Source: JAEUIE01 sp046350055 (GTDB taxonomy: Bacteria > Planctomycetota > Planctomycetia > Gemmatales > HRBIN36). From it: DNA of 64,000 bases. Both the position numbers and the translations under genes were made by a program. Under the pieces are notes generated by a model that did not search any database, was not told where the DNA came from, and worked only from the letters and a program-made list of their open reading frames with translations. How positions within the stretch are numbered: position 1 is the first letter of the stretch; each line of letters begins with the position of its first letter. The DNA is taken from NCBI GenBank assembly GCA_046350055.1, contig JAXMBC010000001.1, forward strand, positions 496,001 through 560,000, given 5' to 3'. Below, one piece after another: positions 35,801-44,852 of the stretch.

Positions 35801-38396
35801 CTTGGGCAATCACCTGGCCTGCCGTGTTAAACACGGTCGTGTTCCGCCGCTGGAGCGGATCAACCACCACGCTCTGCCGACCTTCACTGTCGTAGAGGTA
35901 ACTGGTGCGGAAGTTGAGCGGGTTGATGGTCGCCTTCACCCGCCCAGAGCCATCGTACACCATGGTGTTCCGCTGCAACAGCGGGCTGATCATGGAGACA
36001 GGCTGATTGGCACGGTCATAGACCGTGGTCGTGCGGAAGCCCAGGGCATTCACCCGGGCTACGGGATTGAACAGCGTGTCATAAATCGTGGTGGTGCGCT
36101 GGTTGAGCGCATTCACCACCGCCGTGAGACGATCTGAGTTGTCGTAGAGGTAGCTGGTGCGGAAGTTCAAGCCATTGATCTGGGCCTTCACCCGATTCCG
36201 CTCGTCATAGATCGTGGTCGTCCGCCGCAGCAAGGGATCAACCTTGGCAATCGGATTTCCTGCAGCATCATAAACCGTCGTATTGCGGAAGCTCAACGGA
36301 TTGATGCTCGCGATCTTGCGATGAGCATTGTCAAAGACACTGGTCGTGATCCGTCCCATCGGATCGACCATGCGGTAAGGATGATCCTCGCCATGATCGT
36401 ACACGGCTGTGGTGCGTGCCCCGAGTTCATCTATCTTTGCGACCGTTCGTCCTGCTGCATCAAACAGATATGACACGCGGAAGTTCAGCGGGTTGATCAC
36501 GGACGAAACCCGGACTCCGGCGTCAAACACGTAGCTCGTCCGACGACGCAGCGGATCGATCACCGATTGCACCCGGCCTACGATGTCGCGCAGGTAGGTG
36601 GTCCGTGTGCCTGCCGGAGTACTGTGCCAGTTCACCTGGCTGTAGGCATCATAGCCGAAGCTGTACCGCTGGTTGGCCGGATTGAGCCAGGCCTGCAGCC
36701 GACCCACCGAATCGTAAAGGTACGTGCTACGGAACAGCAGAGGATTCAGGATGCCCGCCAGTTGTCCGCGGCTGTTGTAAAGGTAGGTGTTTCTCCGGCT
36801 CTGTGGATCGATAGAGGCAATCCGGTTCTTGTTGCCATCGTACCGGAACAGCGTGCTGTTCCCATTGGCATCGACTATGGAAGTAGACTGGCCCGAGCTG
36901 TTCACCCCGACAAAGTAATTATCCTCCGGAGGGGGGAACACCAGGGGTGGAGGCGCGAAGCTGAGTGCTCGACGACCATAGGTGACGTTGGATTGATTGC
37001 CTACTACCCAGGCTGACAACAGGGGATTGGTGTAACTGGCTAAAAACCCATTGGAATAAGTAAACGTGCAGATCTGAGCCAAAGGATTGCGTACTGATCC
37101 CAGCACGCCATTGGTATAGGTCAGCGTGGTACGCAGGTAATGTGCATCGGAGATGACCGTGCCGACAGGGATAGTTCCGAACTTGTAGCGATAAGTGAGA
37201 CTGACCCGTCCCCCCAGAGGCCAAAGCAGCGAGGTAGCCTTCCCGGTTGAGCCATCATACGCCAGGGTATAGCGAGGCCCGCCCAGGGGATTCCAGCCTG
37301 TCAGGCGATGGTTGCCATCGTAGGCCATCGTGGTGCGATTGCCATCAGGCCGGGTGAACTTGGTCAAGTCCCCGGAGCCATCGACCACGAAGCTGGTGAT
37401 GCGGTTGGCTGGATCAGTCAGCCGTCTGATCTTGTTCGAACCGTCATAGGCAAAACTGGTGCGGCGCAGGAACGGATCGGTGATGAAGTTGATCCGACCG
37501 CCGCCATCACGGGTCACGGTCCAGCGTGTATCCGAGCCATTGGCCACATACTTGAGCAGACCGGAGCTATCGTAACGGTACTTCGTTCCTGTATCGGTGA
37601 CTTCATTCCAGCCGCTGCCTGATTCCTGCACGCTGCTTGAAAGCCCACTGGCTGGAGAGTAATAACCGCTGACATCTTTGCCGCTGAATACAAATGAAGT
37701 GCCACTGGCCACCACGACATTGACGACCGTGGAACTGACCATGACCAACGTGCGATCCCAAGTGCAATTCCAACCGTAACCATAGGTCGAAGCAGCAGGC
37801 GATTTGCCGGCATAGAAGAACTGGGGATAGGGGTCAAACAGGCCCCCTACCGGTGGGGTGAGCATGGCATAGAGCGTGCCGGAAACGGGTTCCACCACAG
37901 GGAAGGCCCCGACATGCCCCGAGTATTCACCCAGGCTGTGCCCGGTATCTTTGCTCAACTCACTGAATTGGGCTTGCAGCGTGTTCAGTGCTGGAGAAGA
38001 GAAGGAGGCCCGAGGAAAGACGGACGAGTCCTGGATCACATCTGCCACAGTAATCGGTGTGGGAAGGGTAAGCCCCGGACGTGGGATGGAAGGTGTGCCC
38101 AGGCCGCAGCCGCAACTACCACCACAACCACACCCGCCTCCGCAACCGCCTCCGCAGCCACAACCTCCTCCTCCTCCTGAACCACCATGGCCAGAACCGC
38201 CGGAGCTTGGCATTGTCCCGCCGTGCCAGAACGGTGGCTGATCACCAATAACAATATTGCTGCCACCAGGACTACAGCAACCACTGCCCTGGCAACCATC
38301 CGATGAACCGAGTGCGGGCGGTGTGGGGCTCCCGCCACCCATCGTCACTGTCCCCGAACGAGGTAGTGTATCTTCCGTCACGACACATTGATACAT
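32826..38396 (-). CDS. Giant YD-repeat (RHS) protein 2 with zinc-peptidase tip
   Basis: 1856 aa from the ATG at 38396. The Gly/Cys-rich N-terminal stretch and YD-repeat core are almost identical to RHS 1. From about residue 1390 the sequences part, and the last ~220 residues form a Cys-rich tip. The tip contains HHELTHVTQCACW (motif at 33078-33092) and then KELQAYYCAGQCSS. The spacing and the E-[IL]-x-A-Y-x3-G-x-C-S signature match the RHS 1 tip, so both are likely related zinc peptidases of Atp23/M76 type. Followed after 17 bp by the two-TM gene. The tip DNA is AT-rich compared with the core. Confidence 0.85.
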   Translation of the reverse strand: MYQCVVTEDTLPRSGTVTMGGGSPTPPALGSSDGCQGSGCCSPGGSNIVIGDQPPFWHGGTMPSSGGSGHGGSGGGGGCGCGGGCGGGCGCGGSCGCGLGTPSIPRPGLTLPTPITVADVIQDSSVFPRASFSSPALNTLQAQFSELSKDTGHSLGEYSGHVGAFPVVEPVSGTLYAMLTPPVGGLFDPYPQFFYAGKSPAASTYGYGWNCTWDRTLVMVSSTVVNVVVASGTSFVFSGKDVSGYYSPASGLSSSVQESGSGWNEVTDTGTKYRYDSSGLLKYVANGSDTRWTVTRDGGGRINFITDPFLRRTSFAYDGSNKIRRLTDPANRITSFVVDGSGDLTKFTRPDGNRTTMAYDGNHRLTGWNPLGGPRYTLAYDGSTGKATSLLWPLGGRVSLTYRYKFGTIPVGTVISDAHYLRTTLTYTNGVLGSVRNPLAQICTFTYSNGFLASYTNPLLSAWVVGNQSNVTYGRRALSFAPPPLVFPPPEDNYFVGVNSSGQSTSIVDANGNSTLFRYDGNKNRIASIDPQSRRNTYLYNSRGQLAGILNPLLFRSTYLYDSVGRLQAWLNPANQRYSFGYDAYSQVNWHSTPAGTRTTYLRDIVGRVQSVIDPLRRRTSYVFDAGVRVSSVINPLNFRVSYLFDAAGRTVAKIDELGARTTAVYDHGEDHPYRMVDPMGRITTSVFDNAHRKIASINPLSFRNTTVYDAAGNPIAKVDPLLRRTTTIYDERNRVKAQINGLNFRTSYLYDNSDRLTAVVNALNQRTTTIYDTLFNPVARVNALGFRTTTVYDRANQPVSMISPLLQRNTMVYDGSGRVKATINPLNFRTSYLYDSEGRQSVVVDPLQRRNTTVFNTAGQVIAQVDGLGRRNSMIYDAAGRSLATINPMLQRNTSVYDAANRVIAGINPLNFRSTTVYNAVGQTVARIDPLGRRGTMVYDAGGRDVASINPLNFRNTTVYNSADETVASIDPLLRRSSMVYDTAGQMKASISPLLNRTTMIYDALGRQQAVQNALNYRNTTVYDAAGRTVAMVDALANRSTTMYDSADRSVASINALGFRTTSIYDVANRTLAVRNALNNRTSFAYDAANQQRRMTNALANSTTQLYDAAGQTIATINPLLFRTSYLYDGAGRQLAVRDANNNRTTAIYDVAGRNLASLNALNIRVTTVYDRASQRTGLVDGRANRTSFAYDPNGRQVYVMDALLRRTTYGYDSAGQQTLRIDGRSLRTTYFYDTEGKTTGWKYQDQTRATQVYDAVGQRTKIQDWTGRYTYSFDAVGRTLLASDSFAKRITYGYDAIGQRVRMREPDGGRFTYWYDGERQITRLLNPFQENTTFTYDVAGRRTMQKLANRVRASYSYDSADRMTTLANVRADGTYVSRYDYSYDNTMNKTKVLDADNTRTTWSYDLIYQLNRERRSGTIAYDITYTYDLAQNRSQMINSGVKTTYTSDIANQLLRIESASGFTTYTYDKSGNQTAEWDHIGSRSTYTWDDDNRIKCMQSMQQMVTYTYNMDNLIYVCNDENTLLSYTYDNSVLLETDSILYTHAPRQSHSVIGFRTGASSMYVSHDGMASVDSVLLDSGQSAGSYLFDSYGNALLASYSQYNPYQYHGLLNWNTSTSLILNTITVYNARLGRVLNAFAFMDADAHPSQVQIRSAIRECAKWGKGAGAGVPWTKTNCPWNENQMAEKGIGDFLPKGVYDAILKWIYRCKKDFTFNVECFCNCGVGGAVTTTWPVRGPAPAPRLPPLPCEGAHVAICLNDPDWQRHLHHELTHVTQCACWSDFSKGDCFTDLVKELQAYYCAGQCSSFYSCLLRAIASACQKGSCTEFNIQRNLLRAYYQWWAILKARGLLCLYNT

Positions 38397-38490
38397 TGCG
38401 ATGACTCCCACCGGAGAACGGGGCACATCGTTCGCCTGAACTCAACTTCAGCTCAAGCTTCTTAATTCTTGCACTCTCGGGATTATCCAA
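34240..38490 (-). repeat. Long inverted repeat, copy B (RHS core)
   Basis: Reverse-complement partner of about 15611-19860. It includes the leader with CGAGAGTGCAAGAATTAAGA upstream of the start codon as well as the YD core. The two copies point toward each other, with the tips and transposon block between them. Confidence 0.85.
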
Positions 38491-38681
38491 CAGCTCTCGA
38501 TGGGATGCAACTACCGACAGTACCCTAGCGCAGGTTTTCATCGGATTATTGCGGAAGCTTAAGCGACGCTACTTGTCTGCATTTACTTTCAGAAAAGCAA
38601 GCACGAACGTTTACTGAAGACTTGGCTTTGGGGATAATCTTAGCAGTCACAGCTTTATCATTCACAGAATGAGGCTTCTCC

Positions 38682-41600
38682 ATGTCCATTCAAAGTGTAG
38701 CTGTTCTATTTGACAATACTGATCGCCCTGAGACGACTGGTGTTTATGTTCGCCGAGCCCTGGGCGAACTCGTGCAGGTAGATCACTACGTGCCGAAAGC
38801 TCTTCAAGAGTTGCGCAATGCTCCCTATGACCTCTATTTGCAGGTCGATGATGGTCACGATGTGGTCCTGCCTGAGCAGCTCCGACCGATCGCTTTCTGG
38901 GCCATCGACACTCACATGGACTTAGATCGGTACCGCCGCATTGCCCATCGCTATGATTGGGTTTTCACGGCTCAGCGGGACGGAGCCGAGGCACTGCAGA
39001 AGATGGGTATTTCTGCAACCTGGCTGCCCTTGGCCTGTGACCCGTTCTTTCATCGACGGCATGAAGTACCCAAGCAATATGACCTGGCCTTTATTGGCAA
39101 CATGGTAAGTGGAAGTCGTGCCGACTTGGTGTATTTCCTCCAGCAGCAGTTCCCGAACATGCTGATTGATCGACGGTACTTTGCCGAGATGGCCCAGGCA
39201 TACTCCTCTTCTCGAATTGTCTTCAACCGCAGCATCAAGAACGACATCAATATGCGTGTCTTTGAAGCAGCCGCCTGCGGTTCGCTTCTCATGACCAATG
39301 ACCTGCAAAACAATGGAATGGCAGAGTTATTCCAAGACGGGATACACTTAGCAACTTACAAAAGCCCCGAAGAGCTGCTTGATAAAACACGGTTCTATTT
39401 GGCGAATGAAACGAGCCGGGAAAAGATCGCGGCTGCCGGCATGGCCCATGCTCATCAGCATCACACCTACCGCCATCGCGTGGAACAGATTCTGAAAACA
39501 GCAGAATCACGTCCAACTCGTGTTGCTTTGGCGAAGCCTGTAGCAGCTTCCACCCCAACGTTTCAGAGTGATTCCTTCTACTTCGGATACGTTCGTCAGG
39601 AAATCCTTGCTCTCATTCCCCAGGATGCTAAACGCATCCTGGATATTGGCTGTGGAGCAGGTCGATTAGGTGAGGCACTCCAGCAACGACAAAATGCAAC
39701 CGTTGTTGGCATCGAAACTGTTCCTGCCGCAGCTGCACAAGCTCGACTTCGACTCGCTGAGGTCCATGAAGTCGATATTGAAACCAGCACTCCCAACTTT
39801 GATCAGCCCTTTGACGTCGTTGTTTGTGCCGATGTCTTGGAGCATCTCAAGAATCCGCTCGATGTCTTACGTAAGGTGAAGGGCTGGATGCAACCTGAAG
39901 GCACCTTGGTAGTCAGTATCCCCAATGCCCGGCACCACACCGTTGTCCGAGGATTGCTGGATGGACATTGGACTTATGAGCCTGCAGGCATTCTCGATGA
40001 AACCCATCTCCGTTTCTTTACTCGTCGCGAAATCGAAAAGCTCCTGTTTCGTGCGGGATTCAACATCGCTCAGCGCGACATGACGACAGGAGCCGAGTAT
40101 GCTGATTGGCTAAAGCAAGGTTGCAAAGGTGAAATCAAACTAGGCCGCCTCTTCATCGGTGGGATGACACCAGAAGATGCCGAAGAGTTTCATGTTTACC
40201 AGTACCTCTTCACTGGCAAACTTAAACAGCACCGTGATTATGGCATAACGTCTATCATCCTGGTCACTCACAACGGCCTGGCGGACACACGCGAATGTAT
40301 TTCCAGCTTGATACAACTCACCGACCATCCTTACGAACTGATCTGCATCGATAACGGTTCGACAGATGGCACACCCGATTACCTTGAAACCCTCGCCAAT
40401 ACGACAGTCATCCGAAATACTGAGAACAGGGGTTTCCCAGCTGCTGTCAACCAGGGACTGCAACTAGCCACGGGCAAGCAAATCCTGCTGCTCAACAATG
40501 ATACCGTGCTCACCACAGGCTGGCTGAGTCGAATGCTGGATGCTCTCTATTCGGAAGATCGCGTCGGACTGGTTGGACCAGTCAGCAATTGTGCACCTGG
40601 TGACCAACGAGTTCGTGATATCCCCTATGCTCCCGACCTGATCGGCATGGACGGTTTTGCCTGGGACATTGCCACGCGAAACGCCGGTCGACGACTGGCC
40701 ACTTCTAGTTTGAGCGGGTTCTGTCTCATGTTCCGGAAGGAAGTCTACGAGCAACTAGGCCTTCTCGATGAACGCTTCGGCATCGGCACCATGGAAGACG
40801 ATGACTACTGCCACCGTGCCGTCAAGGAAGTTTGGAAGGTTATCGTTGCCCAGGATGTCTACATCCACCATGCCGGACATCGCACCTTCCAGGCTATGGG
40901 GCTCGATTTTGATGCCCTGGCTGAACATAACCGAGAACAATTCCATCAGAAGTGGGCTACTGATACACCGGCTAAAACCTGGGGACTCACCAGTATTATT
41001 ATCCCCGTCCACGGCCAGCTCTCTCATACCCAGCGGTGTATCGAGAGCATTCGTCAGCATACGCCTCAGCCCTTTGAAATCATCGTTATCGACAATGCAT
41101 CTCCAGACGAAACAGCAGCCTGGCTCAAGCAGCAAAACGATATCACAGTCATCGCCAATCCAGTCAATCGTGGCTTCCCTGCAGCCATTAACCAAGGCCT
41201 GCGCATGGCCCAGGGTGAGCAACTGCTGATCCTCAATAACGACACCGTCGTCACTCCAGGCTGGCTCGAACGACAACTTGAAGCGTTAGCATCCGCTCCT
41301 GAGGTCGGAATGGTTGGGCCTTGCACCAATCGCATCAGTGGAGAACAACAGGTCGCGGTGGACTACGATCAAGAAGCACTGCAAGGACTGGATGAGTTTT
41401 CCAGCAAATGGAGTATTCAACATCGGAAGCAGTACGAACCAACGGACCGCCTGGTTGGTTTTTGCATGCTTATGAAGCGATCACTGTTCGAGAAAGTCGG
41501 GGCCTTTGATGAGCAGTTTGGCTTGGGCAATTTTGAAGATGATGACTATTGCCGTCGTGCCATGCAGGCTGGCTTCCAATTGCTGATCGTACGCGATGCT

Positions 41601-43352
41601 TTCATCCACCACGTCGGGCATGCTACGTTCCAAGGTGCTGGTGTGGATATCGTGGGACTCTTGGAACGCAATCAGGCCCTCTACCTGCAGAAATGGCAAT
41701 CCGACAAGCAACGTACTGAAACGCAACCTCTTACTGTCGAATACGAACTCGCGGACACGGGGGATTCCGGCAACCTGCTACTCCAGCGAAAACGTGTTAG
41801 ATCCTCGCTCTGCATGATCGCCAAGAATAACGAAAACTGTATCGTCGAATGCCTCACCAGTATTCGCCCCTATGTCGATGAGATGATCCTCGTTGATACC
41901 GGTTCCACCGACCGTACTGCGGAACTGGCCAAATCACTCGGAGCCCGAGTCTACCACTTCCCCTGGTGCGATAGCTTCAGCGCCGCCCGCAACGAGAGCC
42001 TCAAATATGCCCATGGCCAATGGATCTTCTGGATGGACACCGATGATGTCATCAGTCCGGAATGTGGCCAGAAGCTCCGTGCCCTTACTTATCAAGATCA
42101 CCCAGACCATATCATGGGATTCTTCATGCAGGTCCACTGCATAGGGCGAGGTCCCGAAGGTCATCAAGACGTCACCATGGTGGATCACGTCAAGCTGATT
42201 CGCAACCATCCGGCCATTCGCTTCGAGTTGAGAATGCATGAGCAAATCATGATGCCCATCCGCCGTCTTGGCGGCGAGATCGTCTGGACTGACATATATG
42301 TCACTCATGCCAACTATGATCATTCTCCTGTTGGTCAGAAGCACAAGTTGGAACGGGACCTCAAGCTTCTACATCTCGACGAAGCCGAAAACCCCGATCA
42401 TACCTTTGTCCTCTTTAACCTGGGCATGACCTATGAAGCACATGATCCTGACAAAGCTATCGGCTACTTGGAACGAAGTATCAAAACGGCTGGGGATGGT
42501 GAATCACATCTAAGAAAGGTCTTTTCCTACTTAACCAGTGCCTATGCTCGCACCAATCAACTGGAGAAAGCTCTTGATGCCACTGATCGTGGACTGAAGG
42601 TGTTTCCCCTGGATGAAGAACTTCGCTATCGAAGGGCAAATTTACTGGTGGAGTTGGGGAGACTGGAGGTTGCAGTCCAGGCATACAAGCAGTTGTTGGA
42701 AGAACGGGAGCCACGTCACATCACCAGTGTCATGCAAGGCCTCAGTAGCCACATGGCTCGTGCACAGTTGGCTAACACGTATGCTTCCATGGATCGGCTG
42801 GATGAAGCTATGAACCATTGGGTGCAAGTTACCAGCGAAGCGCCCTGGTACCGCACGGGGTGGCGAGGTCGTGTGGAGACTCTTCTCAAATTGGGTAAAC
42901 CCCAACTGGCAGCCGATCTGGTTCAGGGATCTCCTGTTCTTCGTCAACTTCCTGGCGAAGCTGAACACCTACTGGGGAACATCCACGTTGCCATCAACGA
43001 CATGTCGCGAGCTGCTCACTGGTTTCAGCAGGCTGTTGAACAGTATCCTGATGACGAGGTGTTGCTGGAACGGACATCACGATTCTTCTTTGAGCATGGA
43101 CCGGCTCATCAGGCATTTCCTTATCTCCAGCGACTGGTCGCCCTCAATCCCAAGAATGCATCAGCACTCCACAATCTTGGGACTTTGCTATTCGAGGCTA
43201 AGGATTTTGAGCAAGCGGCTGCATGTCTTAAAGACTCCTTGGGTGTCCGACCAAACTCCAAACAAACATGGGAATTGCTATCGGTAGTCTTACATAAAAT
43301 GGGAGATGAGCAAGGCGCGGAGGAAGCTAGGCGTCGCAGTCAAGAACTTTGA
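38682..43352 (+). CDS. Multidomain CgeB–methyltransferase–triple GT2–TPR protein
   Basis: 1556 aa. Residues ~1-275: CgeB-like glycosyltransferase (FWAIDTHMDLDRYR, then FEAAACGSLLMTND). ~295-450: SAM methyltransferase (ILDIGCGAGRLGEAL, VVCADVLEHLKNP). ~515-750: GT2 domain (IILVTHNGLADTRE, IDNGSTDGT, LLNNDT). ~765-1010: second GT2 (IIIPVHGQLSHTQ, IDNASPDET, LNNDTVV). ~1040-1230: third GT2 (LCMIAKNNENCI, DTGSTDRT, WMDTDD). ~1240-1556: TPR repeats, as in SPINDLY-like proteins. It probably builds a branched or modified glycan in the cytoplasm. Divergent from RHS 2, sharing a 285-bp intergenic region with no recognised site. Confidence 0.85.
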   Translation: MSIQSVAVLFDNTDRPETTGVYVRRALGELVQVDHYVPKALQELRNAPYDLYLQVDDGHDVVLPEQLRPIAFWAIDTHMDLDRYRRIAHRYDWVFTAQRDGAEALQKMGISATWLPLACDPFFHRRHEVPKQYDLAFIGNMVSGSRADLVYFLQQQFPNMLIDRRYFAEMAQAYSSSRIVFNRSIKNDINMRVFEAAACGSLLMTNDLQNNGMAELFQDGIHLATYKSPEELLDKTRFYLANETSREKIAAAGMAHAHQHHTYRHRVEQILKTAESRPTRVALAKPVAASTPTFQSDSFYFGYVRQEILALIPQDAKRILDIGCGAGRLGEALQQRQNATVVGIETVPAAAAQARLRLAEVHEVDIETSTPNFDQPFDVVVCADVLEHLKNPLDVLRKVKGWMQPEGTLVVSIPNARHHTVVRGLLDGHWTYEPAGILDETHLRFFTRREIEKLLFRAGFNIAQRDMTTGAEYADWLKQGCKGEIKLGRLFIGGMTPEDAEEFHVYQYLFTGKLKQHRDYGITSIILVTHNGLADTRECISSLIQLTDHPYELICIDNGSTDGTPDYLETLANTTVIRNTENRGFPAAVNQGLQLATGKQILLLNNDTVLTTGWLSRMLDALYSEDRVGLVGPVSNCAPGDQRVRDIPYAPDLIGMDGFAWDIATRNAGRRLATSSLSGFCLMFRKEVYEQLGLLDERFGIGTMEDDDYCHRAVKEVWKVIVAQDVYIHHAGHRTFQAMGLDFDALAEHNREQFHQKWATDTPAKTWGLTSIIIPVHGQLSHTQRCIESIRQHTPQPFEIIVIDNASPDETAAWLKQQNDITVIANPVNRGFPAAINQGLRMAQGEQLLILNNDTVVTPGWLERQLEALASAPEVGMVGPCTNRISGEQQVAVDYDQEALQGLDEFSSKWSIQHRKQYEPTDRLVGFCMLMKRSLFEKVGAFDEQFGLGNFEDDDYCRRAMQAGFQLLIVRDAFIHHVGHATFQGAGVDIVGLLERNQALYLQKWQSDKQRTETQPLTVEYELADTGDSGNLLLQRKRVRSSLCMIAKNNENCIVECLTSIRPYVDEMILVDTGSTDRTAELAKSLGARVYHFPWCDSFSAARNESLKYAHGQWIFWMDTDDVISPECGQKLRALTYQDHPDHIMGFFMQVHCIGRGPEGHQDVTMVDHVKLIRNHPAIRFELRMHEQIMMPIRRLGGEIVWTDIYVTHANYDHSPVGQKHKLERDLKLLHLDEAENPDHTFVLFNLGMTYEAHDPDKAIGYLERSIKTAGDGESHLRKVFSYLTSAYARTNQLEKALDATDRGLKVFPLDEELRYRRANLLVELGRLEVAVQAYKQLLEEREPRHITSVMQGLSSHMARAQLANTYASMDRLDEAMNHWVQVTSEAPWYRTGWRGRVETLLKLGKPQLAADLVQGSPVLRQLPGEAEHLLGNIHVAINDMSRAAHWFQQAVEQYPDDEVLLERTSRFFFEHGPAHQAFPYLQRLVALNPKNASALHNLGTLLFEAKDFEQAAACLKDSLGVRPNSKQTWELLSVVLHKMGDEQGAEEARRRSQEL

Positions 43353-43443
43353 TCCTAAGCACTCCTTCAACCACAATTCCCTTCTGCTGCCGTCAATCTT
43401 GTGACTTACAACTTCCTCACATTTACTAACGTGCTACAAGCGA

Positions 43444-43866
43444 TTACTTATGCCTGAAGTCATCCCCAGGAGCAACAGGCCAACTGGAACTGTTGTAGAG
43501 CACTGTAGTGCGATGTCCTGATGGACTGATGATGGTACGGGAGAGACCTTCAACATCGTAGACCATTGTTGTTCGATTCCCGATTGTTCCCACACTAGAT
43601 TGGGGAGATCGATCTAAGTCATACATGTATGTCGTTCTGGGGAATATAGGAATATGGGTGTCATTACCATCCCTCTCGTAGACAAGACTGCCATTTGAAA
43701 GTGCATATAGCCGCAGTAGATTCCCATTACTGTCGAAGTAGCAAACCCCTGGATTGATCAAAACCCTGCTCAATGTAGACTTTTGATCTCCACTGCGATT
43801 GTCGGACTTCTCGTCATTTTCGTCATCAGCTGGAAGAATGACTTCATCGTCTTGGTCGTTGGCCAT
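43444..43866 (-). CDS. Short YD-repeat protein
   Basis: 140 aa from the ATG at 43866. An acidic N-terminus (MANDQDDEVILPADDENDEK) is followed by three partial YD-repeat-like units: VCYFDSNGNLLRL, TTYMYDLDRSPQSS and TTMVYDVEGLSRTIISPSG. It lacks the Gly/Cys region, long core and tip. It could be an eroded RHS gene or a small shell-like accessory; the complete ORF argues for a real product. Confidence 0.5.
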   Translation of the reverse strand: MANDQDDEVILPADDENDEKSDNRSGDQKSTLSRVLINPGVCYFDSNGNLLRLYALSNGSLVYERDGNDTHIPIFPRTTYMYDLDRSPQSSVGTIGNRTTMVYDVEGLSRTIISPSGHRTTVLYNSSSWPVAPGDDFRHK

Positions 43867-43957
43867 TGGCAATCTCCATAGACAAGTCCATTTAATTTAA
43901 CCATACACCAATAACAACGCAATGGGACGCGATACTATTCTCTCCTCTACCGTGTCC

Positions 43958-44312
43958 CTTAACCTCGTGCTGATTGGCCAGTCCAGACTGCTCGCCAATC
44001 TCGACCTGGGCGTTAACCACGACATCAAGAGTCGAGTCACCTACTCCGTCATCACTAAGCGTCTAAACTCCGATTCCCTGCGTGACTTCATCCTGCGTGA
44101 GTTGGATCGCGTCGGGCTCGGCCTCAACACCTTCACGCAACCCGCCGTCGATCTTATCGTCCGTTCGGCTGATGGTGTGCTTCGCAAGGCACGCAACCTC
44201 TGCGTCGGCTCGATGATCGAAGCTGTCCGCAGTGCCAGCAAGACATCGACAACGTCAATCGCGTCCTGATTCAACCCCACTGGCAGAAAGAGTGTGACCT
44301 CGTCGATTACTG
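43958..44312 (+). pseudogene. AAA+ ATPase C-terminal remnant (transposon copy 2)
   Basis: NLVLIGQ-type sequence (LVLIGQSRLLANLDLGVNHD) through FTQPAVDLIVRSADGVLRKA matches residues ~555-640 of the fused protein at 23.2-25.3 kb. The Walker motifs are missing. A frameshift near 44245 precedes the conserved end (IQPHWQKECDLVDY). Confidence 0.8.
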
Positions 44313-44395
44313 ATCGTCACGGGTGAGTGAAGCCTTCGCTTCGCCCACCACGTCCCATCTGTTTACATGAGTCTTCATTCCACCACCTGCAACCC

Positions 44396-44722
44396 ATGAT
44401 CACCAGAGAACTGCTGCGCCATCTCCGCAACGATCTGCCCATGCCCGTCACCATCGCCGCCCTCGGCACCGATGGTCCGCCTGCCAAACGCAGCGAAGGA
44501 CGCTACCTCTTCCACTGCCCGCATTGCAAAGAGATGCTCGCCACAGTCAACCCACGCAACAACCTTGCTCATTGCTTCGGCTGCACCAAGAACCTCAACA
44601 ATATCGACCTGCTTCTCATCATGGGCTACGACTTCATATCCGCCGTCAGCATCCTGGCGAGGATGTACGACCAGCACCGGGCCCGGTTGCCTCGTGCTGA
44701 ATCACCGCTGGCATCGAGCTAG
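44396..44722 (+). CDS. CHC2 zinc-finger protein (intact copy)
   Basis: 108 aa: MITRELLRHLRNDLPMPVTI, then a primase-like zinc ribbon CPHCKEMLATVNPRNNLAHC-FGC and a helical end, IMGYDFISAVSILARMYDQH. It is homologous to the zinc-binding domain of DnaG but without a polymerase. Fourth gene of the DDE/AAA+/CHC2 transposon. The rest of this copy is deleted, so it may be an orphan. Confidence 0.7.
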   Translation: MITRELLRHLRNDLPMPVTIAALGTDGPPAKRSEGRYLFHCPHCKEMLATVNPRNNLAHCFGCTKNLNNIDLLLIMGYDFISAVSILARMYDQHRARLPRAESPLASS

Positions 44723-44725
44723 CAA

Positions 44726-44835
44726 GACTACTCCTTCCACCCTGTCTCTGGGATCGCCCCCCCATGCTTACTCTTCATCACCTGACCAGCACCGTCGTAT
44801 ACCCCTTCTCCAGTTTGCGGACCAGCACACCTAGC
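44726..44835 (+). repeat. Transposon-end fragment E4
   Basis: CTTCCACCCTGTCTCTGGGA, then GACCAGCACCGTCGTATACC and CTTCTCCAGTTTGCGGA match the inner part of E3 and, inverted, E2. The distal TGTCCCC tip is absent, apparently lost before the IS66 fragment at 44853. Confidence 0.5.
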
Positions 44836-44852
44836 TTTTCCCTATCTTCAGC

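Noticed and set aside
34602..36137. Long plus-strand ORF (511 codons) antisense to RHS 2, with similar ones across both RHS genes
   Set aside because: It is the complement of repetitive YD codons with high GC at third positions; the protein shows no independent family features, and the RHS frame is clearly the real one.
38272..38541. 89-codon ORF upstream of RHS 2 reading LLDNPESARIKKLELKL
   Set aside because: The conserved part is the shared leader of both RHS genes, and the frame is not kept open at RHS 1; better explained as 5' leader or an old fragment.
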